A DNA stretch of 64,000 nucleotides from Burkholderiales bacterium C2 (GCA_005503085.1 SCOI01000003.1:310001-374000), one strand, 5' to 3'. Counted from the first letter of the stretch, positions 1 to 9,740 are shown. Program-made: numbers and translations. The notes: generated from the letters alone by a model not told the origin.

Positions 1-254
1 TGGGTCAGCCTCGGTGTGTTCAGCGCCGGCGAGCTGATCGCGCCCGAGGTCGAGCGCCATCTGTTCGAGCCCTTTTTCTCGACGCGCAGCCGGGGCTCGG
101 GCCTGGGCTTGTATATTTGCCGCGAGTTGTGCGAGCGCTATGGCGGGCGCATCGATTACCGCAGCCAGCGCTCGGCCGCACTGGGCGGCAATGAATTCGT
201 CGTGACCCTGCGTCGTCTGCCGGCCGACGCGCCTCTTGCTCCGGCTTCTTCCTG

Positions 255-255
<1 letters not shown>
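1..255 (+). CDS. pilS: Sensor histidine kinase, C-terminal end (PilS-like), 5' truncated by window edge
   Basis: Only the last 84 codons are present; the frame is open from base 1 and the true start lies outside the window. The visible part is the end of a HATPase_c domain: an EPFFST-type F box followed by the G2 box GSGLGLYICREL and the terminal strand of the ATP-binding fold. The stop TGA at 253-255 overlaps the ATG of the next gene, an NtrC-family regulator, so the two are translationally coupled. In the PilS/PilR system the membrane kinase phosphorylates PilR to switch on sigma-54 transcription of pilin genes. The name PilS is inferred from the partner, because the sensor domains that would prove it are missing. 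Confidence 0.75.
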
Positions 256-1835
<1,580 letters not shown>

Positions 1836-2067
1836 GTGCCCACTGAGCGCCGACCGAGGCGCGCTCCGCAAAGCCTTTGTTGGCGCGGCCTGGCGGGCGG
1901 TTTTGCGCTGCAGGCCAAGACTGTCGCGGGCCCCGGATTTCAAACCCCGATCAATGCTGGGTGCAGGCGCGATGCGAGCGGCATCGAGGCGGCCTGGCCA
2001 GGCTTTTTGCGGCGCGCAGCTAGCGCGTGAAGGGCCGCCGGTCAACCGGGTTCGATATGCGGGTTTG

Positions 2068-2083
2068 ACGCTAGCTGTAGTGC
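2068..2083 (+). promoter_or_regulatory. NrdR box 1 (candidate)
   Basis: The sequence acgctagctgtagtgc matches the established NrdR consensus acaCwAtATaTwGtgt at about 11 of 16 positions. It ends one base before the -35 element of the nrdA promoter. It is exactly 31 bp, three helical turns, upstream of the second box, which is the usual spacing of NrdR box pairs. NrdR is an ATP-cone repressor of ribonucleotide reductase genes. The nrdR gene itself is not in this window. Confidence 0.6.
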
Positions 2084-2112
2084 TTGAAGAGCTGGGTAGC
2101 CCCAGATATAGT
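2084..2112 (+). promoter_or_regulatory. Sigma-70 promoter of nrdA
   Basis: A -35 element TTGAAG (2084-2089) and a -10 element TATAGT (2107-2112) are separated by exactly 17 bp, close to the TTGACA/TATAAT consensus. The predicted start of transcription is near 2119. The two NrdR-like boxes abut the -35 and cover the -10, an arrangement that would let bound NrdR exclude RNA polymerase. Confidence 0.65.
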
Positions 2113-2114
2113 GT
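2099..2114 (+). promoter_or_regulatory. NrdR box 2 (candidate)
   Basis: The sequence gccccagatatagtgt matches the NrdR consensus at about 12 of 16 positions, with a perfect right half (ATATAGTGT type). It overlaps the -10 element of the nrdA promoter. The centre-to-centre distance of 31 bp to box 1 places both on the same face of the helix, as known for cooperative NrdR binding. Confidence 0.65.
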
Positions 2115-2378
2115 TTCTTCATGCTATCCTTCTAGCCTCGGCAAAGCACTGAAATGCCCTATCCCTTCGCAGTCGTCTTGCCCAGCGTAACCGGTACAGC
2201 GCCGTGTTCTGCCTGGCTTGCGATGCGGACGATGGCGGGCTCGCCGGCCTGCCCGGTGGGCTCGCGCAGTCGCACAGCCCCAAGCCCCGACGACAGCAAT
2301 AACGAACGCAGATCCATGGCCGCCTCTGGCGTGTCGCGGACCTGCCATTTCTGATTCGAACAAGACAGACGAGGAATT

Positions 2379-5291
2379 ATGCAAAGCACAGCAGCCCAGA
2401 CCCGCTCGGACGCTCCCGCTGCCGCCTCCGCGCCCGCCGCAGCGGCCGGCGCGGCCAAGCAGACCGCCTATCAGGCCTACCAGATCATCCGTCGCAATGG
2501 CGCGGTGGTCTCGTTCGAGCCCAGCAAGATCGCGGTGGCCTTGATGAAGGCCTTTCTGGCCGTGCATGGCACCAGCGGCGCGGCCTCGGCCAGCGTGCGC
2601 GAGACGGTCGACGGCCTGACCGAGAACGTGGTGCGCGCGCTGCTGCGCTCGCGCCCGAGCGGCGGCACCTTCCACATCGAGGATGTGCAGGACCATGTCG
2701 AGCTGGGTCTGATGCGCGGTGGTCACCATGAGGTGGCGCGCGCCTATGTGCTGTATCGCGAGCGCCGCTACCAGGAGCGCGTGGCCAAGGGTGAGGTGGC
2801 CCAGGCCGCCGCGCTGGAGTCCGGCCTGACGGTGATCGACAACGGTCAGCGCATTCCGCTGGACCTGGCCCATCTGCAAAGCCTGATCGTCTCGGCCTGC
2901 GAAAACCTCGGCGCGGACGTCAAGCCGGAGCCCATCCTGGCCGAGACCAAGCGCAATCTGTATGACGGCGTGCCGATCGACGAGGTCTACAAGGCCTCGA
3001 TCCTGGCCGCCCGCACCCTGATCGAGAAGGATCCCGGCTACAGCCGCGCCACCGCACGCCTGCTGCTGCACACGATCCGTCGCGAGGTGGTCGGCGGCGA
3101 GATCACGCAGGAGCAGATGCAGAGCCGCTATGCCGAGTATTTCCCCGGCTATATCAAGAAGGGCGTCAAGGCCGAGCTGCTGGACGAGAAGCTGGCGCAG
3201 TACGACCTGGCCCGACTGGGCGCGGCGCTGAAGGCCGAGCGCGATCTGCAGTTCGACTACCTCGGCCTGCAGACCCTGTATGACCGCTATTTCCAGCACA
3301 TCGACGATGTCCGCATCGAGATGCCGCAGGCCTTCTTCATGCGCGTCGCGATGGGTCTGGCCCTCAACGAGATCGACCGCGAGACCCGCGCGATCGAGTT
3401 CTACGAAGTGCTGTCGAGCTTTGACTTCATGTCCAGCACGCCGACGCTGTTCAACTCCGGCACGCGTCGCTCGCAGCTGTCGTCCTGCTACCTGACGACG
3501 GTGGCCGATGATCTGGACGGCATCTACGAGGCGCTGAAGGAGAACGCGCTGCTGAGCAAGTTCGCCGGCGGCCTGGGCAATGACTGGACCCCGGTGCGCG
3601 CGCTGGGCTCGCACATCAAGGGCACGAACGGCAAGTCGCAAGGCGTGGTCCCGTTCCTGAAGGTGGTCAACGACACCGCCGTCGCGGTGAACCAGGGCGG
3701 CAAGCGCAAGGGCGCCGTCTGCGCCTATCTGGAGTCCTGGCACCTGGACATCGAGGAGTTCCTGGAGCTGCGCAAGAACACCGGCGACGACCGCCGCCGC
3801 ACCCACGACATGAACACCGCGAACTGGATCCCCGATCTGTTCATGCGCCGTGTGATGGATGGCGGCGACTGGACCCTGTTCTCGCCGTCGACCTGCCCGG
3901 ACCTGCACGATCTGTTCGGCACCGCCTTCGAGAAGGCCTATGTCGAGTACGAGGCCAAGGCCGACCGCGGCGAGATCAAGCTGTTCAAGCGCATGCCGGC
4001 CAAGGATCTGTGGCGCCGCATGCTGTCGATGCTGTTCGAGACCGGCCATCCCTGGATCACCTTCAAGGACGCCTGCAATGTGCGCTCGCCGCAGCAGCAT
4101 GTCGGTGTCGTGCACTCGTCGAATCTGTGCACCGAGATCACGCTGAACACGAACGACAGCGAGATCGCCGTCTGCAACCTCGGCTCGGTCAATCTGGTCC
4201 AGCACCTGAAGGACGGTGGCATTGACCACGACAAGCTGCGCAAGACGATCTCGACCGCGATGCGCATGCTCGATAACGTGATCGACATCAATTACTACGC
4301 GGTCAAGAAGGCGCGCGACTCGAACCTGCGCCACCGTCCGGTGGGCCTGGGCCTGATGGGCTTCCAGGACGCGCTGTACGCGCTGCGCACGCCCTACGCA
4401 TCCAACGAGGCGGTCGAGTTTGCCGACCGTTCGATGGAAGCGATCTGCTACTACGCCTACCAGGCCTCCACCGAGCTGGCCGCCGAGCGGGGTCGCTATT
4501 CGAGCTATCGCGGCTCGCTGTGGGACCGCGGCATCCTGCCGATCGACTCGCTGGACCTGCTGGCCAAGGAGCGCGGTGGCTATGTCGAGGTGGATCGCAG
4601 CTCGACCCTGGACTGGGATGCGCTGCGCGCCAAGATCGCCCAGCACGGCATGCGCAACAGCAACTGCGTGGCGATCGCACCGACCGCGACGATCTCCAAC
4701 ATCATCGGCGTGGACGCCTCGATCGAACCCTGCTTCGGCAATCTGTCGGTCAAGTCCAATCTGTCGGGCGAGTTCACCGTCATCAACGAATCCCTGGTGC
4801 GCGACCTGAAGAAGCTGGGCCTGTGGGACGACGTGATGGTGATGGACCTGAAGCACTTCGACGGTTCGCTGCGCCGTATCGACCGCGTGCCGGAAGAGCT
4901 GAAGACGCTGTACGCGACCGCCTTCGAGGTCGAGACACAGTGGCTGGTCGAAGCCGCCGCCCGTCGCCAGAAGTGGATCGACCAGGCCCAGAGCCTGAAC
5001 ATCTATATGGCCGGCGCCTCGGGCAAGAAGCTCGACGAGACCTACAAGCTGGCCTGGCTGCGCGGCCTGAAGACGACCTACTACCTGCGCACGATGAGCG
5101 CGTCCTCGGCCGAGAAGAGCACGGTGACCAAGTCGGGCCAGCTCAATTCGGTGTCCTCCGGTGCGACCGCGTCGGTGCTGTCGGCGCCTGTCGCTGCGGC
5201 TCCGGCGGCTGTTTCGGTGGAGGCGGAGTTGCCTGCAACCGACATGAAGTTCTGCTCGATCGACAACCCCGATTGCGAGGCCTGCCAGTAA
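2379..5291 (+). CDS. nrdA: Ribonucleoside-diphosphate reductase, alpha subunit (class Ia)
   Basis: NrdA is the large subunit of the aerobic ribonucleotide reductase, which converts NDPs to dNDPs in the cytoplasm. The 970-residue protein starts at an ATG preceded by GAGGAA (2371-2376). After an Ala-rich tail of about 30 residues comes an ATP-cone (about 33-125) for allosteric activity control, then the ten-stranded barrel. Key cysteines are visible: C370 in NSGTRRSQLSSC (one of the reducible pair), C584 in SNLCTEI (radical and reducible site region) and a C-terminal thiol-exchange tail with C959, C966 and C969. It lies 246 bp upstream of nrdB, with a perfect inverted repeat in between. Regulation by NrdR is suggested by the two promoter boxes. 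Length and motifs fit a full, intact gene. Confidence 0.97.
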   Translation: MQSTAAQTRSDAPAAASAPAAAAGAAKQTAYQAYQIIRRNGAVVSFEPSKIAVALMKAFLAVHGTSGAASASVRETVDGLTENVVRALLRSRPSGGTFHIEDVQDHVELGLMRGGHHEVARAYVLYRERRYQERVAKGEVAQAAALESGLTVIDNGQRIPLDLAHLQSLIVSACENLGADVKPEPILAETKRNLYDGVPIDEVYKASILAARTLIEKDPGYSRATARLLLHTIRREVVGGEITQEQMQSRYAEYFPGYIKKGVKAELLDEKLAQYDLARLGAALKAERDLQFDYLGLQTLYDRYFQHIDDVRIEMPQAFFMRVAMGLALNEIDRETRAIEFYEVLSSFDFMSSTPTLFNSGTRRSQLSSCYLTTVADDLDGIYEALKENALLSKFAGGLGNDWTPVRALGSHIKGTNGKSQGVVPFLKVVNDTAVAVNQGGKRKGAVCAYLESWHLDIEEFLELRKNTGDDRRRTHDMNTANWIPDLFMRRVMDGGDWTLFSPSTCPDLHDLFGTAFEKAYVEYEAKADRGEIKLFKRMPAKDLWRRMLSMLFETGHPWITFKDACNVRSPQQHVGVVHSSNLCTEITLNTNDSEIAVCNLGSVNLVQHLKDGGIDHDKLRKTISTAMRMLDNVIDINYYAVKKARDSNLRHRPVGLGLMGFQDALYALRTPYASNEAVEFADRSMEAICYYAYQASTELAAERGRYSSYRGSLWDRGILPIDSLDLLAKERGGYVEVDRSSTLDWDALRAKIAQHGMRNSNCVAIAPTATISNIIGVDASIEPCFGNLSVKSNLSGEFTVINESLVRDLKKLGLWDDVMVMDLKHFDGSLRRIDRVPEELKTLYATAFEVETQWLVEAAARRQKWIDQAQSLNIYMAGASGKKLDETYKLAWLRGLKTTYYLRTMSASSAEKSTVTKSGQLNSVSSGATASVLSAPVAAAPAAVSVEAELPATDMKFCSIDNPDCEACQ

Positions 5292-5304
5292 GGTCTTGAA
5301 GTGA

Positions 5305-5349
5305 AACACTGGCATCGCGAAAAGCTCCAACGCCCGCGATGCCAGTGTT
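5305..5349 (+). repeat. Perfect 15-bp inverted repeat downstream of nrdA
   Basis: The arms aacactggcatcgcg (5305-5319) and cgcgatgccagtgtt (5335-5349) are perfectly complementary, with a 15-nt loop. The hairpin begins 13 nt after the nrdA stop codon. No T-tract follows, so it is not a textbook intrinsic terminator. It could stabilise the nrdA 3' end, attenuate read-through into nrdB, or bind a protein. Confidence 0.75.
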
Positions 5350-5486
5350 CATCGGCTCAAACGCTGATGCATGGGTTTTCCTGCGAAGCAAATCCAGGCC
5401 TCAACGACTGACCCCCGAGGGCTTCGATACGCGTCCGATGCGATGCGACACAGCAACGCGCATCGCGTGTTGATGTCAAGAAGTCC

Positions 5487-5515
5487 TTGGTGTTTGAACA
5501 CAACACTCTGATAAT
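5487..5515 (+). promoter_or_regulatory. Sigma-70 promoter of nrdB
   Basis: A -35 element TTGGTG (5487-5492) and a -10 element GATAAT (5510-5515) are separated by 17 bp. The predicted start near 5522 leaves a leader of about 16 nt before the nrdB ATG at 5538. No good pair of NrdR boxes is visible here, so nrdB may be controlled differently from nrdA or also through read-through. Confidence 0.55.
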
Positions 5516-5537
5516 TCGACACGATAGGAAGTCCACC

Positions 5538-6731
5538 ATGTTGGTTTGGGAAGAAGACCTGAAGCCCTCGAACAGCGTCACCACGAATGCCGCGCCGCGC
5601 ACTGCGCCGGTCGCGAGCGCAGCAGCCACCGCGTCGCCCGCCACAACGGCCGCCGTGAGCAGCTCCCAAACCGTCCCCGCGTCCGCCGCAACGGCCCAGG
5701 TTCTGGGCAACGGCGCGCGCGTCAAGGCTTCGGACAAGCGCATCATCAATGGCCAGACCGACGTCAACCAGCTGGTGCCTTTCAAGTACAAATGGGCCTG
5801 GGAAAAATACCTGGCCACCTGCGCCAACCACTGGATGCCGCAGGAAGTGAATATGTCGCGCGACATCGCCTTGTGGAAGGACCCGAACGGTCTGACCGAG
5901 GACGAGCGCCGCATCATCAAGCGCAATCTCGGCTTCTTCGTGACCGCCGATTCGCTGGCCGCCAACAACATCGTGCTGGGCACCTACCGCCACATCACGG
6001 CCCCCGAGTGCCGCCAGTTCCTGCTGCGCCAGGCCTTTGAAGAAGCGATCCACACCCACGCCTATCAGTACATCGTCGAGTCGCTGGGCCTGGACGAGAG
6101 CGAGATCTTCAACGCCTACAACGAAGTCAAGTCGATCCGCGACAAGGACGAGTTCCTGATCCCCTTCATCGAGGCGATCATGGACCCCAACTTCCACACC
6201 GGCACGCCCGAGAACGACCAGACCCTGCTGAAGAGCCTGATCGTCTTCGCCTGCCTGATGGAGGGGCTGTTCTTCTACGTCGGCTTCACCCAGATCCTGG
6301 CGATGGGTCGTCAGAACAAGATGACCGGCGCCGCCGAGCAGTACCAGTACATCCTGCGCGATGAGTCCATGCACTGCAACTTCGGCATCGACCTGATCAA
6401 CCAGCTCAAGGCCGAGAACCCGCATCTGTGGACGGCCGAGTTCAAGGCCGAGATCAAGGCGCTGTTCCTGCATGCCGTCGAGCTCGAGTACCGCTATGCC
6501 GAGGACACGATGCCGCGTGGCGTGCTCGGCCTGAACGCCTCGATGTTCAAAGGCTATCTGCGCTATATCGCCAACCGCCGTGCCACCCAGATCGGATTGG
6601 AGGAGCTCTTCCCGAACGAAGAGAACCCCTTCCCCTGGATGAGCGAAATGATCGATCTGAAGAAGGAACGCAACTTCTTTGAAACCCGCGTCATCGAATA
6701 CCAATCCGGTGGCGCATTGTCCTGGGACTGA
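5538..6731 (+). CDS. nrdB: Ribonucleoside-diphosphate reductase, beta subunit (class Ia)
   Basis: NrdB holds the di-iron centre and tyrosyl radical that NrdA needs. I take the ATG at 5538 as the start (397 residues), because AGGAAG lies at 5527-5531 just upstream and the frame opening at 5487 would begin inside the promoter. Residues 10-65 are an Ala/Thr/Ser-rich tail, followed by the ferritin-like helical fold. Metal-ligand motifs are [13 protein letters not shown] (E169, H172), [10 protein letters not shown] and [11 protein letters not shown]. The radical tyrosine is present as Y176, four residues after the histidine, as in class Ia enzymes. The Phe seen in class Ic proteins is absent. Two tandem hairpins follow the stop codon. 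Confidence 0.96.
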   Translation: MLVWEEDLKPSNSVTTNAAPRTAPVASAAATASPATTAAVSSSQTVPASAATAQVLGNGARVKASDKRIINGQTDVNQLVPFKYKWAWEKYLATCANHWMPQEVNMSRDIALWKDPNGLTEDERRIIKRNLGFFVTADSLAANNIVLGTYRHITAPECRQFLLRQAFEEAIHTHAYQYIVESLGLDESEIFNAYNEVKSIRDKDEFLIPFIEAIMDPNFHTGTPENDQTLLKSLIVFACLMEGLFFYVGFTQILAMGRQNKMTGAAEQYQYILRDESMHCNFGIDLINQLKAENPHLWTAEFKAEIKALFLHAVELEYRYAEDTMPRGVLGLNASMFKGYLRYIANRRATQIGLEELFPNEENPFPWMSEMIDLKKERNFFETRVIEYQSGGALSWD

Positions 6732-6738
6732 GCCCGGA

Positions 6739-6768
6739 CACAGGACAAGCCCTGCGGCTTGTCTTGTG
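6739..6768 (+). terminator. Hairpin after nrdB, probable transcription end or 3' stabiliser
   Basis: Arms cacaggacaagcc (6739-6751) and ggcttgtcttgtg (6756-6768) pair over 13 positions, with one G-U wobble and a four-base loop. It starts eight bases after the nrdB stop codon. There is no long T-run after it, so termination by this stem alone is uncertain. Confidence 0.55.
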
Positions 6769-6779
6769 CCTGGCGAAGA

Positions 6780-6803
6780 CCCAAGCGCCTGCAAGCGCTT
6801 GGG
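6780..6803 (+). repeat. Second hairpin after nrdB
   Basis: Arms cccaagcgc (6780-6788) and gcgcttggg (6795-6803) are perfectly complementary around a six-base loop. This lies 11 bp downstream of the first hairpin. The tandem arrangement could act as a double structural block to 3' exonucleases or as a weak terminator. Confidence 0.55.
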
Positions 6804-7034
6804 CCGAGCCGGTCAGTGTCTTTTGTAGACGCCGGTCAGTTCCCAGATTGTTGTGAGGTCAAGAGATTCGCGAGACCCAAGACCATGGCCCTAGAAATTT
6901 TGGCTGGTGCTCGCAACCCCATTCACCGTACCGGGGCGCTCCTCCTGGGCGACTTCCGGACGATGAATAACTGCGCTGTGGCGGACCGGTCTGCTGCGGG
7001 CAGTGCTTTTTCCACTTGATCAAGGAGAACTGAA

Positions 7035-7643
7035 ATGGCAACTGCAAAGAAGGCAACGGCGAAGAAAGCCGCTCCCGCCAAGAAGGCCGCTCCGGCCAAG
7101 AAGGCCGCTGCTCCGGCAAAGAAGGCCGCTCCGGCCAAGAAGGCTGCTGCTCCGGCGAAGAAGGCCGCTCCGGCCAAGAAGGCTGCTGCGCCCGCCAAGA
7201 AGGCTGCCGCTCCGGCGAAGAAGGCCGCTCCGGCCAAGAAGGCTGCTGCGCCCGCTAAGAAGGCCGCTCCCAAGGCTGCTGCAAAGCCGCCGGCAAAGAA
7301 GGCTGCACCGAAGGCCGCTCCTAAGGCTGCTGCCAAGCCGCCTGCCAAGAAGGCCGCACCGAAGGCTGCTCCTAAGGCCGCTGCCAAGCCGCCTGCCAAG
7401 AAGGCTGCGCCCAAGGCTGCTCCTAAGGCCGCCGCCAAGCCGCCTGCCAAGAAGGCTGCTGCCGCTGCGCCCAAGGCCGCTGCCAAGCCGCCTGCCAAGA
7501 AGGCAGCCAAGAAGCCTGCAGCCAAGAAAGCCGCCACGGCCCCTGCCCCTGCTGCCGCCGCCAAGCCGGCTGCTGCACCCGCCGCCAAGACGGCGCTGAG
7601 CCCGCAAGCGGCTTGGCCCTTCCCCACGGGCAGCAAGCCCTAA
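7035..7643 (+). CDS. Histone H1-like, Lys/Ala/Pro-rich DNA-binding protein
   Basis: The 202-residue protein is almost entirely Lys, Ala and Pro and resembles the C-terminal tail of eukaryotic histone H1 and bacterial H1-like or AlgP-like proteins. Such proteins are thought to bind and compact DNA through their basic repeats. Residues 12-76 contain ten units of AAPAKK or AAAPAKK. Residues 90-140 are three perfect copies of the 17-residue unit AAPKAAPKAAAKPPAKK, flanked by shortened variants at 77-89 and 141-156. The last 15 residues (QAAWPFPTGSKP ending) are non-repetitive and aromatic. A strong AAGGAGAA precedes the ATG, and an intrinsic terminator at 7673-7697 ends the unit, so it is monocistronic. 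Copy number of the repeats is likely to vary between strains. Confidence 0.88.
   Translation: MATAKKATAKKAAPAKKAAPAKKAAAPAKKAAPAKKAAAPAKKAAPAKKAAAPAKKAAAPAKKAAPAKKAAAPAKKAAPKAAAKPPAKKAAPKAAPKAAAKPPAKKAAPKAAPKAAAKPPAKKAAPKAAPKAAAKPPAKKAAAAAPKAAAKPPAKKAAKKPAAKKAATAPAPAAAAKPAAAPAAKTALSPQAAWPFPTGSKP
7068..7502 (+). repeat. Coding tandem repeats in the histone H1-like gene
   Basis: From 7068 to 7262 there are ten 18- or 21-bp units coding for (A)AAPAKK. From 7263 to 7502 there are 51-bp units coding for a 17-residue block, three complete copies plus two shortened ones. Synonymous differences between copies (gct/gcc/gca, ccg/cct) show that the array is not freshly expanded. All unit lengths are multiples of three, so slippage would keep the frame. 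Confidence 0.85.
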
Positions 7644-7672
7644 GAAGCCAGGGTCTTCGGGCCCTCGGCATC

Positions 7673-7697
7673 AAACCCGGCCTCGGCTGGGTTTTTT
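7673..7697 (+). terminator. Intrinsic terminator of the histone H1-like gene
   Basis: The stem aaacccggcc / ggctgggttt, with one G-U pair and a very short loop, is followed by seven T residues. It lies 30 bp after the stop codon and 20 bp before the end of the convergent DUF3426 gene. On the minus strand only three T residues follow, so it would terminate that direction weakly. Confidence 0.8.
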
Positions 7698-7717
7698 TAT
7701 GCCCGCTTCAGGGCTGC

Positions 7718-8815
7718 TCAGGGATAGAAGATCTCGACGCTATAGCCGCTGACGCGGTGTCGACCGGTGCTGAAGACGAGCTGCAGCTGCTGCTCGCTGT
7801 CGCCTTTCATGCTGAGCTGGCTCAGATTGAAATCGGTGGGTTTGAGCATGCGCCGCGCAACCACGGCGCCGCTGGCATCGGTCAAGCTCAGATCGACCCA
7901 GGGCAGGGCCAGCGCATAGGCGGCCTTGTTGCGCAGCTGCAGTGCGAGCTTGTAGCTATTGCCCGAGCCGGCCTGTGTCAGCCCGCTGTTCTCGACCGCC
8001 AATGCGTCGATGCGTCGCCAGGGCTGCAGCTCGCAGCCGGCCACGCTGCACAGCGACTGCAGCAGCGGTGTGCTCGGCGGGTAGAGCGCGGCGATGGCAT
8101 TGCGGAACTGCAGGCCCAGCTGCAGCAGCAGGACGGCCAGCAGCAGCAGGGCGCTCAGGCCCAGCGCGATGCGCACGCGCGGCTGTTGCCAGCGTGCGGT
8201 AGACGAGGCCTGGCGCAGAAAGCTGGCCTCGACCGCCTTGTGCTCGGGTGTGTCGTGGGCGGCCACCTCGGCAGCCAGCGCCGCCAGGCGGGCATCGACC
8301 AGCACGTCGGGATCCGAGGCCGCCTCGGGGGTGGTCGTCGCGGCCGGCGGCGCCGCCTCGGGTTCGGGCAGCGCGGCCGGCTCGGGACTGGGCTCGACGC
8401 TGCTTGAGTCGTCCCAGAAAGGCTCGCGGCGCTCGTTCTGTTCTGCAGTCCCGACAGCAAAGTGCGGCAGCGGCGCGGCTTCTTCCTCGCGTGCGGTCGG
8501 CGCAGGCTCGTCCTCGAACTCGCGCGGCACGACCCAGGTGGTGGCGTCGTGGGGCGGGGCGCTGACGGCCATCGCGTCGGCGGCTTCCATCTCGACCGCA
8601 GGTTCCGGCTCGGGGGCCGGCGCAGGCGAGACAGCAGCGGGCCAGGGCGGCGGCAGCTCGCGGTCGATATCGAACAACTGCTCGCGGGCATCGAAGACCT
8701 CGGCGCAGCGACCGCAGCGCACCCAGCCTTCGGAGACGCGGAGCTGATCCTGCACCACCCGGAAGATGGTGCCGCAAGCGGTACAACGGGTGGCAAGACT
8801 CATGACCGGAATCAT
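7718..8815 (-). CDS. Zinc-ribbon and DUF3426 domain membrane protein
   Basis: The 365-residue protein starts with an MJ0042-type zinc ribbon: two CxxC pairs in TRCTACGTIF and VRCGRCAEVFDA (residues 8-45). A long acidic Pro/Ala/Glu-rich linker follows (about 55-215). One transmembrane helix comes next (about 220-242, rich in Leu/Val), and then a C-terminal DUF3426 domain predicted to lie in the periplasm. The function of this family is not established. The gene is commonly found next to prmA in betaproteobacteria, as here, where it starts 17 bp after prmA. A second in-frame ATG four codons in (MSLATRC, 8803) is the more usual start for the family and is equally possible. Confidence 0.85.
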   Translation of the reverse strand: MIPVMSLATRCTACGTIFRVVQDQLRVSEGWVRCGRCAEVFDAREQLFDIDRELPPPWPAAVSPAPAPEPEPAVEMEAADAMAVSAPPHDATTWVVPREFEDEPAPTAREEEAAPLPHFAVGTAEQNERREPFWDDSSSVEPSPEPAALPEPEAAPPAATTTPEAASDPDVLVDARLAALAAEVAAHDTPEHKAVEASFLRQASSTARWQQPRVRIALGLSALLLLAVLLLQLGLQFRNAIAALYPPSTPLLQSLCSVAGCELQPWRRIDALAVENSGLTQAGSGNSYKLALQLRNKAAYALALPWVDLSLTDASGAVVARRMLKPTDFNLSQLSMKGDSEQQLQLVFSTGRHRVSGYSVEIFYP

Positions 8816-8831
8816 GCCATGAGCGCAGGGC

Positions 8832-9740
8832 TCAAACCCGTTGCGCGCTCATCAGAATCCAGCCTTCTTCGCTGTCGCTGACCTCGAGCTTGAGCCAGGG
8901 TGCATAGGCCGCCTTCAGCTCATCGGCCTGGCGCTCCAGGATGCCGGCCAGCACCAGGTGGGCACCGGGGGCCAGGTGTTGACACAGCAGCGGTGCCAGC
9001 AGCTTCAGCGGCGTGGCCAGGATATTGGCCAGCACCAGCGGGTACTCGCCCTGGGCCGCATCGGGCAAGGCCGCGCTGACCGCCACCTGGTTGTCGCGTG
9101 CGTTCGAGACGGTGGCCGTCACGGCCGCTGGGTCGATGTCGACCGCGTCGATGTTCGTGGCGCCATAAAGCGCCGCACCGATCGCGAGGATGCCGGAGCC
9201 GCAGCCGTAGTCCAGCACGCGCGTCCAAGTCGGGGCCAGGTCTTGATGCGCGGCGATCCAGCGCAAGCACATGCGGGTGGTCGGATGGGTGCCGGTGCCG
9301 AAGGCCAGGCCCGGGTCCAGCCGCATCACCTTGCTGGCCTGGGCGGGTGCCTCATGCCAGGACGGCACGATCCAGAACTCGGGCGTGATCTCCACCGGCG
9401 CAAACTGCGACTGCGTCAGCCGCACCCAGTCCTGCTCGACCACCGCCTGGATGGTCTGCACATGGACATCGCCGGCCCAGTCCTGGCTCAAGAGCAGGGT
9501 CGCGGCCTCGGTGGCCTCGGCCTCGCCGGGGAACAAGGCCTTGACCACCGAGCGCTGCCAGCCGCCGCGCGGCGCCGGCATGCCGGGCTCGCCGAACAAG
9601 GCCTTCTCGGCATCGGTGTCGGCGTCGGCGTCCTCGACCGAGACGGCCAGCGCGTCGAGCTCGACCAGCGCATCGCTGACGGTCTCGACCTCGTCCTCGC
9701 CGCAGATCAGCACCAGCTCGTGCAGGTCGGGTGTGCTCAT
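8832..9740 (-). CDS. prmA: Ribosomal protein L11 methyltransferase
   Basis: PrmA trimethylates ribosomal protein L11 using S-adenosylmethionine. The 302-residue length is normal. An N-terminal L11-recognition domain (about 1-100) is followed by the Rossmann methyltransferase domain with the SAM motif [15 protein letters not shown], then VDIDP for the ribose contact, and the NILA motif ([11 protein letters not shown]) typical of PrmA. Its ATG overlaps the accC stop codon by four bases, so it is translated as part of the aroQ-accB-accC-prmA run. The methyltransferase is not essential in E. coli, and the linkage with acetyl-CoA carboxylase genes is conserved in many proteobacteria. Confidence 0.95.
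   Translation of the reverse strand: MSTPDLHELVLICGEDEVETVSDALVELDALAVSVEDADADTDAEKALFGEPGMPAPRGGWQRSVVKALFPGEAEATEAATLLLSQDWAGDVHVQTIQAVVEQDWVRLTQSQFAPVEITPEFWIVPSWHEAPAQASKVMRLDPGLAFGTGTHPTTRMCLRWIAAHQDLAPTWTRVLDYGCGSGILAIGAALYGATNIDAVDIDPAAVTATVSNARDNQVAVSAALPDAAQGEYPLVLANILATPLKLLAPLLCQHLAPGAHLVLAGILERQADELKAAYAPWLKLEVSDSEEGWILMSAQRV

Larger units (their letters stand above)
1836..2378 (+). other. Intergenic region and long nrdA leader
   Basis: This 543-bp gap between pilR and nrdA has no convincing gene. The first 230 bp show no clear terminator. The nrdA promoter and two NrdR-like boxes lie at 2068-2114. The predicted transcript starts near 2119, which leaves an untranslated leader of about 260 nt before the nrdA start at 2379. 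A 66-codon open frame at 2154-2354 has ordinary random-looking composition and no good ribosome binding site, so I do not call it. I could not recognise a known riboswitch in the leader. Confidence 0.6.
6732..7034 (+). other. Intergenic region between nrdB and the histone H1-like gene
   Basis: The 303-bp gap holds two strong hairpins immediately after nrdB (6739-6768 and 6780-6803). Further on it must carry the promoter of the histone-like gene, but I could not pick a convincing -35/-10 pair. The ribosome binding site AAGGAGAA lies at 7021-7028, seven bases before the ATG at 7035. No small gene is evident. Confidence 0.5.

Noticed and set aside
2119-2378. Cobalamin riboswitch in the nrdA leader
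   Set aside because: I looked for a B12-box-like sequence and found none convincing; class Ia reductase does not need cobalamin.
2124-5330. Very long open frame on the minus strand opposite nrdA
   Set aside because: High GC3 leaves few stops in the antisense frame. Its translation has no domain and it mirrors nrdA, which has complete motifs.
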